A DNA stretch of 10,800 nt from positions 1 to 10,800 of the forward strand of contig JAJFMS010000038.1 of NCBI GenBank assembly GCA_020696885.1, given 5' to 3'. Within the stretch, counting starts at the first letter, position 1. Each line of letters begins with the position of its first letter. Origin of the DNA: Armatimonadota bacterium. GTDB taxonomy: Bacteria > Armatimonadota > SYMT01. This document shows, piece by piece, positions 1 through 7,110 of this stretch. Both the position numbers and the translations under genes were made by a program. The notes under the pieces are model-generated. The model was not told the DNA's origin. It did no database searches and worked only from the letters and a program-made list of their open reading frames with translations.

Positions 1-1
1 G

Positions 2-523
2 GACCCGGACGACATGGAGATGGTCTCCGAATTCACGGACGTCTACCAGGTCGGCGCGCGGAACATGTCCAACTTCCGGCTGCTCCAGCGTCTGGGCCGC
101 ACGCAGAAGCCGGTCCTCTTGAAGCGCGGTCCCAGCGCCAAGCTGCGGGACATGCTCCAGGCCGCGGAGTACGTGATGGTGGAAGGCAACCATCAGGTGA
201 TCCTCTGCGAGCGCGGCATCATCGCTTTCGACGACGCTACGCGCAACACCACGGACATCAACGCCATCCCGGTGCTGAAGCAGTGGTCGCACCTCCCGGT
301 GATCCTGGACCCCAGCCACTCCACCGGCTACACCCGATACGTCACCCCCATTGCCCGCGCGGGGGTAGCCGCGGGAGCTGACGGCCTGATCGTGGAGGTC
401 CATCCCAACCCCTCCCAGGCGCTCTCGGATGGCTCCCAGGCGCTCAAGCCGGACCAGTTCCGCGACCTGATCCGGCAGTGCGACCGCATCGCACGCGCAG
501 TGGACCGGTACGTCACGGCCTAA
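2..523 (+). CDS. aroF: 3-deoxy-7-phosphoheptulonate (DAHP) synthase, C-terminal part
   Basis: Condenses phosphoenolpyruvate with erythrose 4-phosphate to DAHP, the first step of the shikimate pathway, in the cytoplasm. The 5' end lies left of the window; 173 codons are visible, enough for the C-terminal half of the TIM barrel. Family motifs appear in order: [18 protein letters not shown], the CERG stretch, DPSHSTG, EVHPNP and LSDGSQAL. By family knowledge the His of DPSH (codon at 317-319), the Glu of EVH (395-397) and the Asp of LSDG (428-430) are metal ligands and are all present. The sequence resembles the AroF/AroG(Bacillus-type, I-beta) group rather than the E. coli I-alpha enzymes. Any N-terminal regulatory domain (ACT or chorismate mutase) would be outside the window, so feedback control cannot be judged. 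The gene is convergent with the minus-strand gene at 714-1451. Confidence 0.93.
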   Translation, partial: DPDDMEMVSEFTDVYQVGARNMSNFRLLQRLGRTQKPVLLKRGPSAKLRDMLQAAEYVMVEGNHQVILCERGIIAFDDATRNTTDINAIPVLKQWSHLPVILDPSHSTGYTRYVTPIARAGVAAGADGLIVEVHPNPSQALSDGSQALKPDQFRDLIRQCDRIARAVDRYVTA

Positions 524-550
524 TGCGACGCTCGGCAGCCGCCGGAGTTG

Positions 551-588
551 CCCGCGAAACACGCGAAAGGACGCGAAAGGGAGAAAGG
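551..588. repeat. short direct repeat of a CGCGAAAGG-type unit
   Basis: Two perfect copies of ACGCGAAAGG stand head to tail at 561-570 and 571-580. They are preceded by a diverged copy (CCGCGAAAC, 552-560) and followed by a partial one (GAGAAAGG, 581-588). The array lies just after the aroF stop and has no coding signal. From memory, similar A/G-rich 'cgcgaaag' arrays occur between genes in many unrelated bacterial genomes; that is recollection, not a search result. Function is unknown. Confidence 0.6.
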
Positions 589-613
589 CTGCGGTCACTC
601 CAGGACTACCACC

Positions 614-702
614 ATAGCTGCTATAGAAACGGGCGCGGAGTGCCAGGTCACCAGGTCTGGCACTCCGCGCCGTATCTCCGAACCCGGCGGTACCGCAGCT
701 AT
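614..702. repeat. nested palindromic element with a perfect 15-bp stem
   Basis: The core is an inverted repeat, GGCGCGGAGTGCCAG at 632-646 and its exact complement at 657-671, around a 10-nt loop. Outside it an 8-bp pair, ATAGCTGC (614-621) and GCAGCTAT (695-702), closes an 89-bp unit. A perfect palindrome GCGGTACCGC (687-696) overlaps the right arm. Further palindromes follow at 700-707 (TATCGATA) and 709-721 (CCTCCT-C-AGGAGG, overlapping the neighbouring stop codon). It sits between two convergent genes, where a bidirectional terminator would be expected, but no T-run follows the stem on the plus strand and only GTTTCT follows it on the minus strand. A REP/REPIN-like or MITE-like repeat is the other reading. 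Nothing else is seen in 524-713. Confidence 0.65.
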
Positions 703-713
703 CGATAACCTCC

Positions 714-1451
714 TCAGGAGGCTCGCAGCTCTCGCTTCACAGCATCCAGCACGAGGTCGTATGCCTTCTTGCCGCGGTCGGTAAGGAAATAGGTCTGTTG
801 CCGCAGCTTCCGGACCTCCTCTTCGGTCAATGGCCGGGTGGCGCGAAGTCCCACGCGCTCTCCCCAACTACCCGGGGCCGGCTCCAGAGCTAAGTGGCTC
901 ACGAACGCTTCATACTCCTCGAACGGCATCTCGAAAGCGAGCAGGCCCTTCTCCTTCAGCTCCAGCAGCACCTTCTTATCCGCCGCAGATGGGAAGGTGT
1001 ACTCGCGCTCCCGGGATGAGCCCACATAGCCCTGCCGCCGCTTACCCGTGTCCAACAGCAGCTCCACCGCTTCGGGGGACAACCCGCGGATGAGCTCCCC
1101 AAGCTGGGGGATTCCGGCGGCGGTGGCCGCGCGTTGGATCTCGATCGAGAGCCCCCCGGCGCTCACCTTCGCACTGGTGGACTGCTCCAGCATTTTCGGC
1201 AGCAGGTTGGCGGACCGGATGAGTGGCGCCCGGATGGACAGAATCACCACGAGCGCCAGGACCGGCCACGCCGCAGCCTTGACCAACTGCACCACCAGTT
1301 CGAGCGCCGAGGGCTGCTTGGGCGGAGGCGTGGGCTGGAACGCCTCCTTGGGGATCACCAACTGGATGGTAGCGGTCACGGGCGGATTCGGCTCGTCCCC
1401 CGGGGGACCGGGGGGTTCCTCCGGGCGGGGTGTTCCGGACGTAGTGGTCAT
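714..1451 (-). CDS. single-pass membrane protein of unknown function with a possible winged-helix-like C-terminus
   Basis: A 245-residue protein I cannot assign to a named family. Residues 1-48 are rich in Pro, Thr and Glu and probably disordered. A hydrophobic helix at about 52-73 (Leu/Val/Ala-rich, followed by Arg74) is the only membrane segment; no cleavable signal peptide is apparent. The rest, 80-245, is soluble and charged. Its end (LELKEKGLL near 163-171 and FLTDRGKKAYDLVLDAV at 222-238) resembles the recognition-wing and last-helix pattern of winged-helix proteins, but this is only visual similarity. The start is an ATG with GGAG at 1457-1460, 5 nt upstream, which fixes it well. It is last in a same-strand set with the response regulator (49-bp gap) and kinase, so cotranscription is plausible and it may be an output or accessory of that system. 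Confidence 0.72.
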   Translation of the reverse strand: MTTTSGTPRPEEPPGPPGDEPNPPVTATIQLVIPKEAFQPTPPPKQPSALELVVQLVKAAAWPVLALVVILSIRAPLIRSANLLPKMLEQSTSAKVSAGGLSIEIQRAATAAGIPQLGELIRGLSPEAVELLLDTGKRRQGYVGSSREREYTFPSAADKKVLLELKEKGLLAFEMPFEEYEAFVSHLALEPAPGSWGERVGLRATRPLTEEEVRKLRQQTYFLTDRGKKAYDLVLDAVKRELRAS

Positions 1452-1500
1452 TGGTACTCCAACCCCGGCCGGCCGTCAGTGTCCGCTGTGAGTGCCGGTG

Positions 1501-2208
1501 TTAGCTCACTACGCTGGTCGGTTGGGTGCGGAACCGGTAGCCAACGCCCGGCTCCGTCATGAAGTGCCGGGGCTTGGAGGGGTCCGGCTCCAGCTTGCGG
1601 CGGAGCTGCCGGATGAAGACGTGCAGATACTGCGTCTCCGTGGTAGCTTCGGGACCCCAGATCTGGGTAAGGAGCTGGCGATGGGTGAGCGTCTTGTCCG
1701 CGTGGAGCACGAAGAGCCGGAGCAACTCGTACTCCGTGGGCGTGAGGCGCACTTCCTGCCCGGCCAGGGATACCTGCCGGGCCGCGAAGTCCACCCGCAG
1801 CTCCCCGCTGGCGAAGACCGGACCGGCAGTGGCCGGCTGCTCTTGCTTGCGTCGCAGCACGGCGCGCACCCGCGCCAGGAGCTCCGGGATTCCGAACGGC
1901 TTGGTGACGTAGTCGTCGCCGCCGACGTCCAGCGCCTGGACCTTGGTGCGCTCCTCATCGCGGACGGTGAGGAAGATGATCGGCACCGCGCTCCATTCCC
2001 GGATGCGGCGGGCCACCTCGATGCCGTCCATGTCCGGCAGCCCGAGGTCCAACAGCACGAGATCCGGCGGCTGCTCGCCCACGGCGAGGAGGCCATCGTT
2101 CCCGGTACTGACGTGCTCGACCTGATAGCCGCGGGCCGTCAACTGCGTGCGCAGCATCCGGCCGATCTGCGGTTCGTCATCCACCACCAGGATACGCGTG
2201 CTGCTCAT
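1501..2208 (-). CDS. OmpR/PhoB-family response regulator, KdpE-like
   Basis: Cytoplasmic DNA-binding regulator of 235 residues, presumably phosphorylated by the adjacent kinase. The receiver domain spans about 5-118, with acidic pocket D10/D11, phosphoacceptor D54 (in LVLLDLGLPD), T81 and K103 (TKPF), all present. The winged-helix effector domain spans about 135-230. Its end (HRQLLTQIWGPE, then YLHVFIRQLRRKLEPDP, then TEPGVGYRFR) is very close to KdpE as I know that family. I chose ATG 2208 because the protein then opens MSSTRILVVDDE as usual; a TTG 33 nt upstream would add a non-conserved leader. The 132-bp gap to the kinase stop shows no convincing promoter and only a weak ribosome site. 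No kdpFABC genes lie in the window, so a role in potassium control is not shown and no symbol is given. Confidence 0.92.
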   Translation of the reverse strand: MSSTRILVVDDEPQIGRMLRTQLTARGYQVEHVSTGNDGLLAVGEQPPDLVLLDLGLPDMDGIEVARRIREWSAVPIIFLTVRDEERTKVQALDVGGDDYVTKPFGIPELLARVRAVLRRKQEQPATAGPVFASGELRVDFAARQVSLAGQEVRLTPTEYELLRLFVLHADKTLTHRQLLTQIWGPEATTETQYLHVFIRQLRRKLEPDPSKPRHFMTEPGVGYRFRTQPTSVVS

Positions 2209-2340
2209 CGATACGACCTGCCCTTGGGGTACGAGCGTCAACTTATCTATACTTAGCAGTTTTCCGCGAGGAGTCCTACTCTCATCTTCATCGGGGTCCC
2301 TACACTCTCCGTAGCCATAGAGAATGTCATTGCAGCATAT

Positions 2341-3507
2341 TCACGCGCCGGATGAGAGCTCGCTCTCCAACTCCGCGGCCGCCGACTCGTAGGGAATGGA
2401 AAGCACGAACGCTACGCCCCCATCCGGCGCGTGCTCGGCCCACAGCCGGCCGCCGTGCGCTTCGGCGATCCCGCGGCAGATCGGCAGCCCGAGGCCGGTT
2501 CCTGGAATCCGCCGCGCCGACCGGCCGCGATAGAACTTGTCGAAGATGCGCTCGAACTCGTCCGGCATCAGCCCGGCGCCGTAGTCTCGCACCCGGAACC
2601 GGATCTGCCCGAGACTGGCCGAGACGCTGAGCTCAATCGGGGATTCCGCCGGCGAGTAGAGGAACGCGTTCTCTAGCAGGTTCCGTACGGCGATCAGGAG
2701 CTGATCGTAGTCGGCCAGCACCAGCGGCAGATCCGGTTGGAACTCCAGCCTCACCTGCCGGTCCGACTGGATGGACCGCAGCGACTCGAGCGCGGTGGCG
2801 GCGATGTCCGTGGGGTCCGCCCAGTCCCGGTTGAGGAGCGCGTCACCCGATTCCATCTTGGACATGGAGAGCAGGTTCTGCACGCGGCGCTGGAGCCGGT
2901 CCGTCTCTTCCTCGATGAGGGTGAGCGTCTCGCGCAGGGTCTGCGGGTCATAGGCGACGTCCCCGGCCAGAAGCCCGGATACCGAAGCCTTGATGCTCGC
3001 CAGCGGGGTCCGCAGGTCGTGGGTGACGTTGGCCGTCAGCTCCATCTTGTACTTTTCGATCTGCTCGAGCTGCGTCTCGAGGCGCTCCCGCTCCCGGCGG
3101 TGCCGCTCCCGGTCCCGGATCACTTCCTGTTCCCACCGGGCTTGGGCCGTGATGTCGGTCAACGTTTCTAGCGTCCCGGTCTCCGCCCCCGCGGGTCCAA
3201 CCGGCGAGCACTTCCGCAGCAGCACCCGCCGAGGGAATCCGCGCGACTCCAGCCGTTCGCCGGCGCACTGATCCGCCTCGCCGACCGCGGACTCTCGCAG
3301 CGGCGTCAGGCAGCGGGAAATCCGCTCGTTCCAATCGCCTCGACCGAGGCCGACGCTCTCAGCCGGAGACACCTCCGCCAATTCGGCTGCGGCGCGGTTC
3401 AGGCAGACGACGCGCCCCTGGTCGTCGAATAGCACGGCGGCAAATCCAAGCGCGTCCAGGAGTGACGCGGTCTCGTGGGATGACGGGGATCTGGGAGGCG
3501 CTGACAT
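2341..3507 (-). CDS. cytoplasmic PAS-type sensor histidine kinase with KdpD-like catalytic core
   Basis: Histidine kinase of 388 residues, probable partner of the response regulator downstream. From the ATG: a PAS-like sensor at about 12-122 (start LLDALGFAAVLFDDQGRVV, end TLETLTDITAQ); a charged coiled coil at about 124-157; the HisKA helix with H163 in NVTHDLRTPLASIKASV; and a HATPase_c domain with N280 (NLLENAF), the DYGAGLMPDEFERIFDKFYRG stretch around D308, and GTGLGL at 336-341. The text NLLSMSKMESG...LNRDW...DP before the ATPase domain is typical of KdpD. Unlike KdpD it has no N-terminal KdpD/USP domain and no membrane helices, so it should sense a cytoplasmic signal. I start at ATG 3507; TTG 3516 is the only near alternative and is less likely. 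Transcribed divergently from gyrA from a promoter at 3551-3578. Confidence 0.92.
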   Translation of the reverse strand: MSAPPRSPSSHETASLLDALGFAAVLFDDQGRVVCLNRAAAELAEVSPAESVGLGRGDWNERISRCLTPLRESAVGEADQCAGERLESRGFPRRVLLRKCSPVGPAGAETGTLETLTDITAQARWEQEVIRDRERHRRERERLETQLEQIEKYKMELTANVTHDLRTPLASIKASVSGLLAGDVAYDPQTLRETLTLIEEETDRLQRRVQNLLSMSKMESGDALLNRDWADPTDIAATALESLRSIQSDRQVRLEFQPDLPLVLADYDQLLIAVRNLLENAFLYSPAESPIELSVSASLGQIRFRVRDYGAGLMPDEFERIFDKFYRGRSARRIPGTGLGLPICRGIAEAHGGRLWAEHAPDGGVAFVLSIPYESAAAELESELSSGA

Positions 3508-3527
3508 GAATCTCAAGTGTGTGGATG

Positions 3528-3573
3528 AAGGGGCAGGCCACGCCCCTTACATTCTACCCCTCGCGTCAAGGGG
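3528..3573. promoter_or_regulatory. alternating AAGGGG/CCCCTT inverted repeats over the kinase promoter and leader
   Basis: Four short arms alternate: AAGGGGC (3528-3534), GCCCCTT (3542-3548), CCCCT (3557-3561) and AAGGGG (3568-3573). The first two form a 7-bp hairpin at the expected kinase transcript start. The last two form an inverted repeat inside the spacer between the kinase -35 and -10. Arms 2 and 4 are also complementary, so alternative pairings exist. They could be a dyad operator (autoregulation by the encoded regulator, or another factor) or an RNA leader structure. The repeats are directly visible; the role is inference. Confidence 0.45.
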
Positions 3574-3578
3574 CTCAA
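3551..3578 (-). promoter_or_regulatory. sigma70-like promoter of the histidine kinase operon
   Basis: On the minus strand TTGAGC (3578-3573) and TAGAAT (3556-3551) are separated by 16 bp. Each hexamer is close to the TTGACA/TATAAT consensus. Transcription would begin near 3544, giving a leader of about 37 nt before the kinase ATG. The spacer holds the CCCCT...AGGGG inverted repeat, so a bound protein would cover the promoter. Confidence 0.5.
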
Positions 3579-3598
3579 CCGGGCCGGAACGCAGCCGT

Positions 3599-3608
3599 GG
3601 CACGTGCC
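3599..3608. promoter_or_regulatory. perfect 10-bp palindrome between divergent promoters
   Basis: GGCACGTGCC is a perfect palindrome lying between the kinase -35 (3573-3578) and the gyrA -35 (3650-3655). Its position suits an operator for either promoter, but it is short and could be chance in GC-rich DNA. Confidence 0.25.
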
Positions 3609-3649
3609 TTGGGAATGATAAGAACGTCGAACTTGTGAGCCCGTGCTGA

Positions 3650-3679
3650 TTGCTTGTTAGACCCGCGTTGTGGTATAAT
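3650..3679 (+). promoter_or_regulatory. extended -10 sigma70-like promoter of gyrA
   Basis: A perfect TATAAT at 3674-3679 is preceded by TGG (3671-3673), which makes an extended -10. TTGCTT at 3650-3655 is a fair -35 with an 18-bp spacer. Initiation near 3686 would give a leader of about 86 nt before the TTG start. It is the best promoter match in the window, in line with constant high expression of gyrase. Confidence 0.72.
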
Positions 3680-3758
3680 TTGACGCTGGAGTGCCGTGCG
3701 ATTCGGGGTGATTCTCGCCCTGTGCGCGGACACCGATACGGGGGAGTTTGCCTCCCAT

Positions 3759-3763
3759 AGGAG
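3759..3763 (+). promoter_or_regulatory. Shine-Dalgarno AGGAG that sets the gyrA TTG start
   Basis: AGGAG lies 8 nt before the TTG at 3772. This favours that codon over an in-frame TTG at 3748, whose upstream purine run (GGGGGAG, 3740-3746) is too close. A small hairpin (GGGAG 3742-3746 with CTCCC 3752-3756) ends just before the site. Confidence 0.65.
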
Positions 3764-3771
3764 CGACACTT

Positions 3772-6324
3772 TTGGCAGACAACGATGATCGGATCGAGCC
3801 CATTAATATCGATGACGAGATGAAGCAGTCTTATCTGCTTTATTCGATGTCAGTCATCGTGGCGCGGGCGCTTCCGGATGTAAGAGACGGCCTCAAGCCG
3901 GTGCAGCGTCGTATCCTTTACGCCATGCGGGAACTGGGGGTTACCCCCGGCGCGCGCTTCATGAAGTGCGCCGCGGTCGTCGGCGAAACGATGAAGCGGT
4001 TCCACCCGCACGGGGATTCAGCGCTCTACATGACGCTGGTGCGCATGGCGCAGGATTTCGTGATGCGCTCCCCGCTGGTACAGCCGCAGGGAAACTTCGG
4101 TAACATCGACGGCGATCCGCCGGCGGCCATGCGGTACACGGAATCGCGTCTCACTCCGGTAGCGATGGAGATGCTGCTGGATATCGAGAAGAACACCGTC
4201 GACTGGGCACCGAACTACACCCAGGACGAGAACGAGCCGACGGTCCTCCCCTCCCGGTATCCCAACCTGCTGGCAAACGGCGCGGCCGGGATCGCCGTCG
4301 GGATGGCCACCAACATCCCGCCGCACAACCTCGGCGAGCTGTGCGACGCCACGATCATGCTGATCGAGAATCCGCAGGCGACTCTCGAAGAGCTGATGAC
4401 CGTGATCCACGGTCCGGACTTCCCCACCTACGGGATGATCCTTGGCACGAAGGGGATCAAGTCCGCCTTCGCCACCGGCCGCGGCAGCGTGATCATGCAG
4501 GGGAAGACGCATATCGAGCCGATGGACAACGGCAAGAATGCGATCGTCGTCACCGAGCTCCCCTACCAGGTGAACAAAGCCCGCCTGATCGAGCAGATCG
4601 CGGAGTTGGTGAAGCAGAAAAAAGTCGACGGCATCACGGCGCTCAACGACTACACGAACAAGGAAGGCATCCGGGTGGTGGTGGAGCTGCGGCGAGACGT
4701 CCAGCCGCAGAAGGTGCTCAACTACCTGCTGAAGCACACCCCCCTGCGGTCCAGCTTCGGCGTGCTGATGCTGTCGCTGGTGGATGGCGCGCCGCGCATC
4801 CTGTCGCTGGCGCAGATGCTGCTCTACTACATCGAGCACCGCAAGGAAGTGATCCGGCGGCGCACCCGCTTCGAGCTGGAGAAGGCCGAAGCTCGGATGC
4901 ACATCGTCGAGGGTCTCCGACGCGCGCTGGACGTGATCGACGAGATCATCAAGATCATCCGCGCCAGCGCAAATCCCGCGGTTGCCCGCGATGCCTTGAT
5001 GACGCGCTTCGAGTTCAGCCAGCTCCAGGCGCAGTACATCCTGGACATGCAGCTCCGCGCCCTCACCGGGCTGGAGCGCGACAAGCTCGAGGCCGAGTAC
5101 CGGGACCTGCTCCAGGTGATCGAGGGACTCCGCAGCATCCTCGCCGATCCGCAGAAGGTCCTGAACATGATCAAGGACGACCTGCGGGAGATCAAGAAGA
5201 AGCACGCCAACCCGCGCCGCACCCGCATCGTGGCGGTGGAAGCGGACCAGATCGGCGACGAGGACCTGATCCCGGAGGAAGAGACGATCATTACGATCAC
5301 CCGCAACGGCTACATCAAGCGGGTGACGGCGGAGACCTACCGGGTGCAGAAGCGGGGCGGCCGCGGCGTAATCGGCGTCACCTCTCGCGAGGCGGACGAG
5401 ATCGCCCACATGTTCATCGCCACCACGCACCACCACATCCTGTTCTTCACGGACCGGGGCCGGGTGTATCGCGTGAAGGCGTATGAGGTGCCGCAGACCA
5501 GCCGCACCGCAATGGGCGCCGCGATCATCAACTTCATCGGCATCGAGCCGGGCGATAAGGTGACCGCCACCGTCCCGATGGCCTCCCTGGACCAGGAAGG
5601 CTTCCTGGTGATGGGCACCGAGACCGGTGAGGTGAAGCGCACCGCGCTGGCGGATTTCAAGAACCTCCGCGCAAACGGTCTGAACGCGTTCGACCTGGAA
5701 GAAGGCGATTCACTGCGGTGGATCCACCTGACCTCCGGCAAGGACAACGTGATGATCGTCACGGAGCAGGGGCAGTCGATCATCTTCCCCGAGGACAACC
5801 TCCGCGTGGCCAGCCGGAACTCCGGCGGCGTGCGCGGCATCAACCTTGAGGCAGGCGATCGGGTCATCGGCATGGAGATCGCACACCCGGATGCGGACGT
5901 GCTGGTGGTGGGCCGCCGGGGCTACGGCAAGCGGACCCCGGTTACCGGCTACCCCACCCAGACCCGTGGCGGCAAGGGCGTGCTTACGATGCGGGTCACC
6001 GATAAGACCGGCCCCGTCGGAGACTTCAAGATCGTCCGCCCTGGTGACCGCCTCCTGGTGAGCACTTCGCACGGCATCGTGATCCGCATGCCGGTGGATG
6101 ACATCCGCCAGATCGGACGCAACACCGAGGGCGTCCGCGTGATCCGCCTTGAAGAGGGTGACGAGGTGCGGACCATCGAGCGGGTGGAGAAGCACAAAGA
6201 AGGCGTGAAGAAGCCGCCGAAGGCGCAATCGGATCTCTTCGGCGGCCCCGATGCACCGAAAGCCGCCGCTGCCGATGAGGACGACGACGAGGACGAAGTC
6301 GAAGAGCTCGAAGACGAAGAATAG
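3772..6324 (+). CDS. gyrA: DNA gyrase subunit A
   Basis: Breakage-reunion subunit of gyrase, which with GyrB introduces negative supercoils using ATP. Length is 850 residues from the TTG start, close to family size. The N-terminus ([26 protein letters not shown]) is textbook. The catalytic tyrosine is Y122 in AAMRYTE, with R121 beside it. The quinolone-resistance region reads [11 protein letters not shown]83 is kept, but the position matching E. coli D87 is Met (codon 4030-4032). The GyrA box QKRGGRG at 526-532, together with the following six-bladed beta-pinwheel repeats, marks GyrA rather than ParC. The C-terminus is a strongly acidic Asp/Glu tail, known in other GyrA proteins to modulate wrapping. 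No intein or frameshift is seen. It is monocistronic: own promoter upstream, strong terminator 34 bp after the stop. gyrB is not in the window. Confidence 0.97.
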   Translation: MADNDDRIEPINIDDEMKQSYLLYSMSVIVARALPDVRDGLKPVQRRILYAMRELGVTPGARFMKCAAVVGETMKRFHPHGDSALYMTLVRMAQDFVMRSPLVQPQGNFGNIDGDPPAAMRYTESRLTPVAMEMLLDIEKNTVDWAPNYTQDENEPTVLPSRYPNLLANGAAGIAVGMATNIPPHNLGELCDATIMLIENPQATLEELMTVIHGPDFPTYGMILGTKGIKSAFATGRGSVIMQGKTHIEPMDNGKNAIVVTELPYQVNKARLIEQIAELVKQKKVDGITALNDYTNKEGIRVVVELRRDVQPQKVLNYLLKHTPLRSSFGVLMLSLVDGAPRILSLAQMLLYYIEHRKEVIRRRTRFELEKAEARMHIVEGLRRALDVIDEIIKIIRASANPAVARDALMTRFEFSQLQAQYILDMQLRALTGLERDKLEAEYRDLLQVIEGLRSILADPQKVLNMIKDDLREIKKKHANPRRTRIVAVEADQIGDEDLIPEEETIITITRNGYIKRVTAETYRVQKRGGRGVIGVTSREADEIAHMFIATTHHHILFFTDRGRVYRVKAYEVPQTSRTAMGAAIINFIGIEPGDKVTATVPMASLDQEGFLVMGTETGEVKRTALADFKNLRANGLNAFDLEEGDSLRWIHLTSGKDNVMIVTEQGQSIIFPEDNLRVASRNSGGVRGINLEAGDRVIGMEIAHPDADVLVVGRRGYGKRTPVTGYPTQTRGGKGVLTMRVTDKTGPVGDFKIVRPGDRLLVSTSHGIVIRMPVDDIRQIGRNTEGVRVIRLEEGDEVRTIERVEKHKEGVKKPPKAQSDLFGGPDAPKAAAADEDDDEDEVEELEDEE

Positions 6325-6357
6325 CCCCGGCTTTCGAGCCGCTCGGCTCCCAACAGA

Positions 6358-6393
6358 AAGCGCCCCGGCGATCTCGCCGGGGCGCTTCCTTTT
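6358..6393. terminator. intrinsic terminator after gyrA, probably bidirectional
   Basis: Perfect 13-bp stem AAGCGCCCCGGCG (6358-6370) with its complement at 6375-6387 and a 4-nt loop. On the plus strand it is followed by CCTTTTG. On the minus strand the stem is followed by TCTGTT after its closing TT, so it can also end transcripts of the cupin-side operon. The site lies between convergent genes. Confidence 0.87.
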
Positions 6394-6573
6394 GTCTCCG
6401 CGAAACCGCGCTCGCCCGATTGCCCCGAAGTTCACAACGGCCTGGCGATCACCCAAGATAGATGAGTTCAGTCCCCGACCCGCCCGGTCCGTTCACGGCC
6501 GGGCGGGCATCGGCTGACGGCGGTCATCATCCGGGGAGGTGCCGGTGTTCCCTGCACGTCCCGCGATCCACTC
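6394..6573. other. intergenic stretch with one GC-rich hairpin
   Basis: No gene is supported here. The only structure is an inverted repeat CCCGCCCGG (6479-6487) with CCGGGCGGG (6499-6507), without a T-run on either side. It could help end the minus-strand operon or be chance at this GC content. Confidence 0.4.
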
Positions 6574-7110
6574 CTACATCGAAAGCGACGATAACGTCAC
6601 GTGCACGTCGTCTCCGGGATCGTAATCAGAAGAGGCAAGCACCTGGAGAACCGTGAGCGTGCCATCCGCCACGATCGCGTGGGCCACCCCGGTGGGCACT
6701 CGGACACAGGCGCCCGGATAGTCCAGGGTGAAGACGTTCACCAACCCGTGCGTCTCCGAATGCGGTCGCTCGTCGATCAGCCGGAACTGGGCGCGGCCGT
6801 GGAGCACCAGGATCCGCTCCTCGCGCCGGTGATGGTAATGGTCCCCCACAGCGAACCCCGGACGGACCACCACCGAATAGCCCAGCGTGCCGGCCGGCTC
6901 CTGGCTGTTATAGGAGACCACCAGCACGCGCCGCTCGTTGATGAACGCCGGCGCCTGGGTGACCCCGACATCCCGGATCGTTATCCCCTGGACCTGGCTT
7001 TCGAGCACCAGGCGACGCCCCGCATCATCCTCGACGAGTCGACCTTCGTGGACGACCATCGGAATGAACTCCTGGGCGCGGGTACCGGCATCGAGCTGTT
7101 GGTAGGACAT
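6574..7110 (-). CDS. cupin-domain protein, similar to sugar-nucleotide epimerase-type cupins
   Basis: A 178-residue protein with a double-stranded beta-helix (cupin) fold over about 50-165. Cupin motif 1 is clear: GDHYHHRREERILVLHG at 89-105 gives metal ligands H91, H93 and E98, and motif 2 (PTGVAHAI) gives H144. The stretch RPG...GDHYHH...E.ILVLHGRAQFR and the ending SSDYDPGDD recall the cupin domain at the C-terminus of CapF and of related polysaccharide-biosynthesis cupins. The substrate cannot be read from sequence, and a small-molecule dioxygenase or isomerase is possible. The start is ATG 7110, which shares one base with the stop of the upstream gene (TGATG), so translation is probably coupled. 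An upstream extension in this frame overlaps that gene and is not conserved-looking. No signal peptide, so cytoplasmic. Confidence 0.8.
   Translation of the reverse strand: MSYQQLDAGTRAQEFIPMVVHEGRLVEDDAGRRLVLESQVQGITIRDVGVTQAPAFINERRVLVVSYNSQEPAGTLGYSVVVRPGFAVGDHYHHRREERILVLHGRAQFRLIDERPHSETHGLVNVFTLDYPGACVRVPTGVAHAIVADGTLTVLQVLASSDYDPGDDVHVTLSSLSM

Noticed and set aside
683..702. T-box-like GCGGTACCGC sequence
   Set aside because: It recalls the T-box UGGNACCGCG motif, but on the plus strand it is followed only by a convergent gene and on the minus strand by the 3' end of aroF, with no specifier or antiterminator arrangement. It is simply a palindrome.
1492..2256. Long plus-strand open frame opposite the response regulator
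   Set aside because: It mirrors the regulator gene in a GC-rich region, has no recognisable motifs, and the minus-strand frame has full receiver and DNA-binding motifs.
2209..2340. Separate promoter for the response regulator in the 132-bp gap
   Set aside because: TATAGA and TTGACG strings exist on the minus strand but no pair has acceptable spacing.
1501..3507. Genuine kdpDE potassium-response system
   Set aside because: The kinase lacks the KdpD N-terminal and membrane domains and no kdpFABC is seen, so only 'KdpDE-like' is supported.
4018..5486. Long open frames on both strands inside gyrA
   Set aside because: They are GC-driven shadows; the gyrA frame is continuous with catalytic Tyr and GyrA box.
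3772..6324. parC (topoisomerase IV) instead of gyrA
   Set aside because: The QKRGGRG box, complete pinwheel domain and acidic tail fit GyrA.
6462..6656. Small plus-strand open frame after the gyrA terminator
   Set aside because: No ribosome site, it crosses a hairpin and runs into the opposite-strand cupin gene, with low-complexity Arg/Pro/Ser content typical of a shadow.
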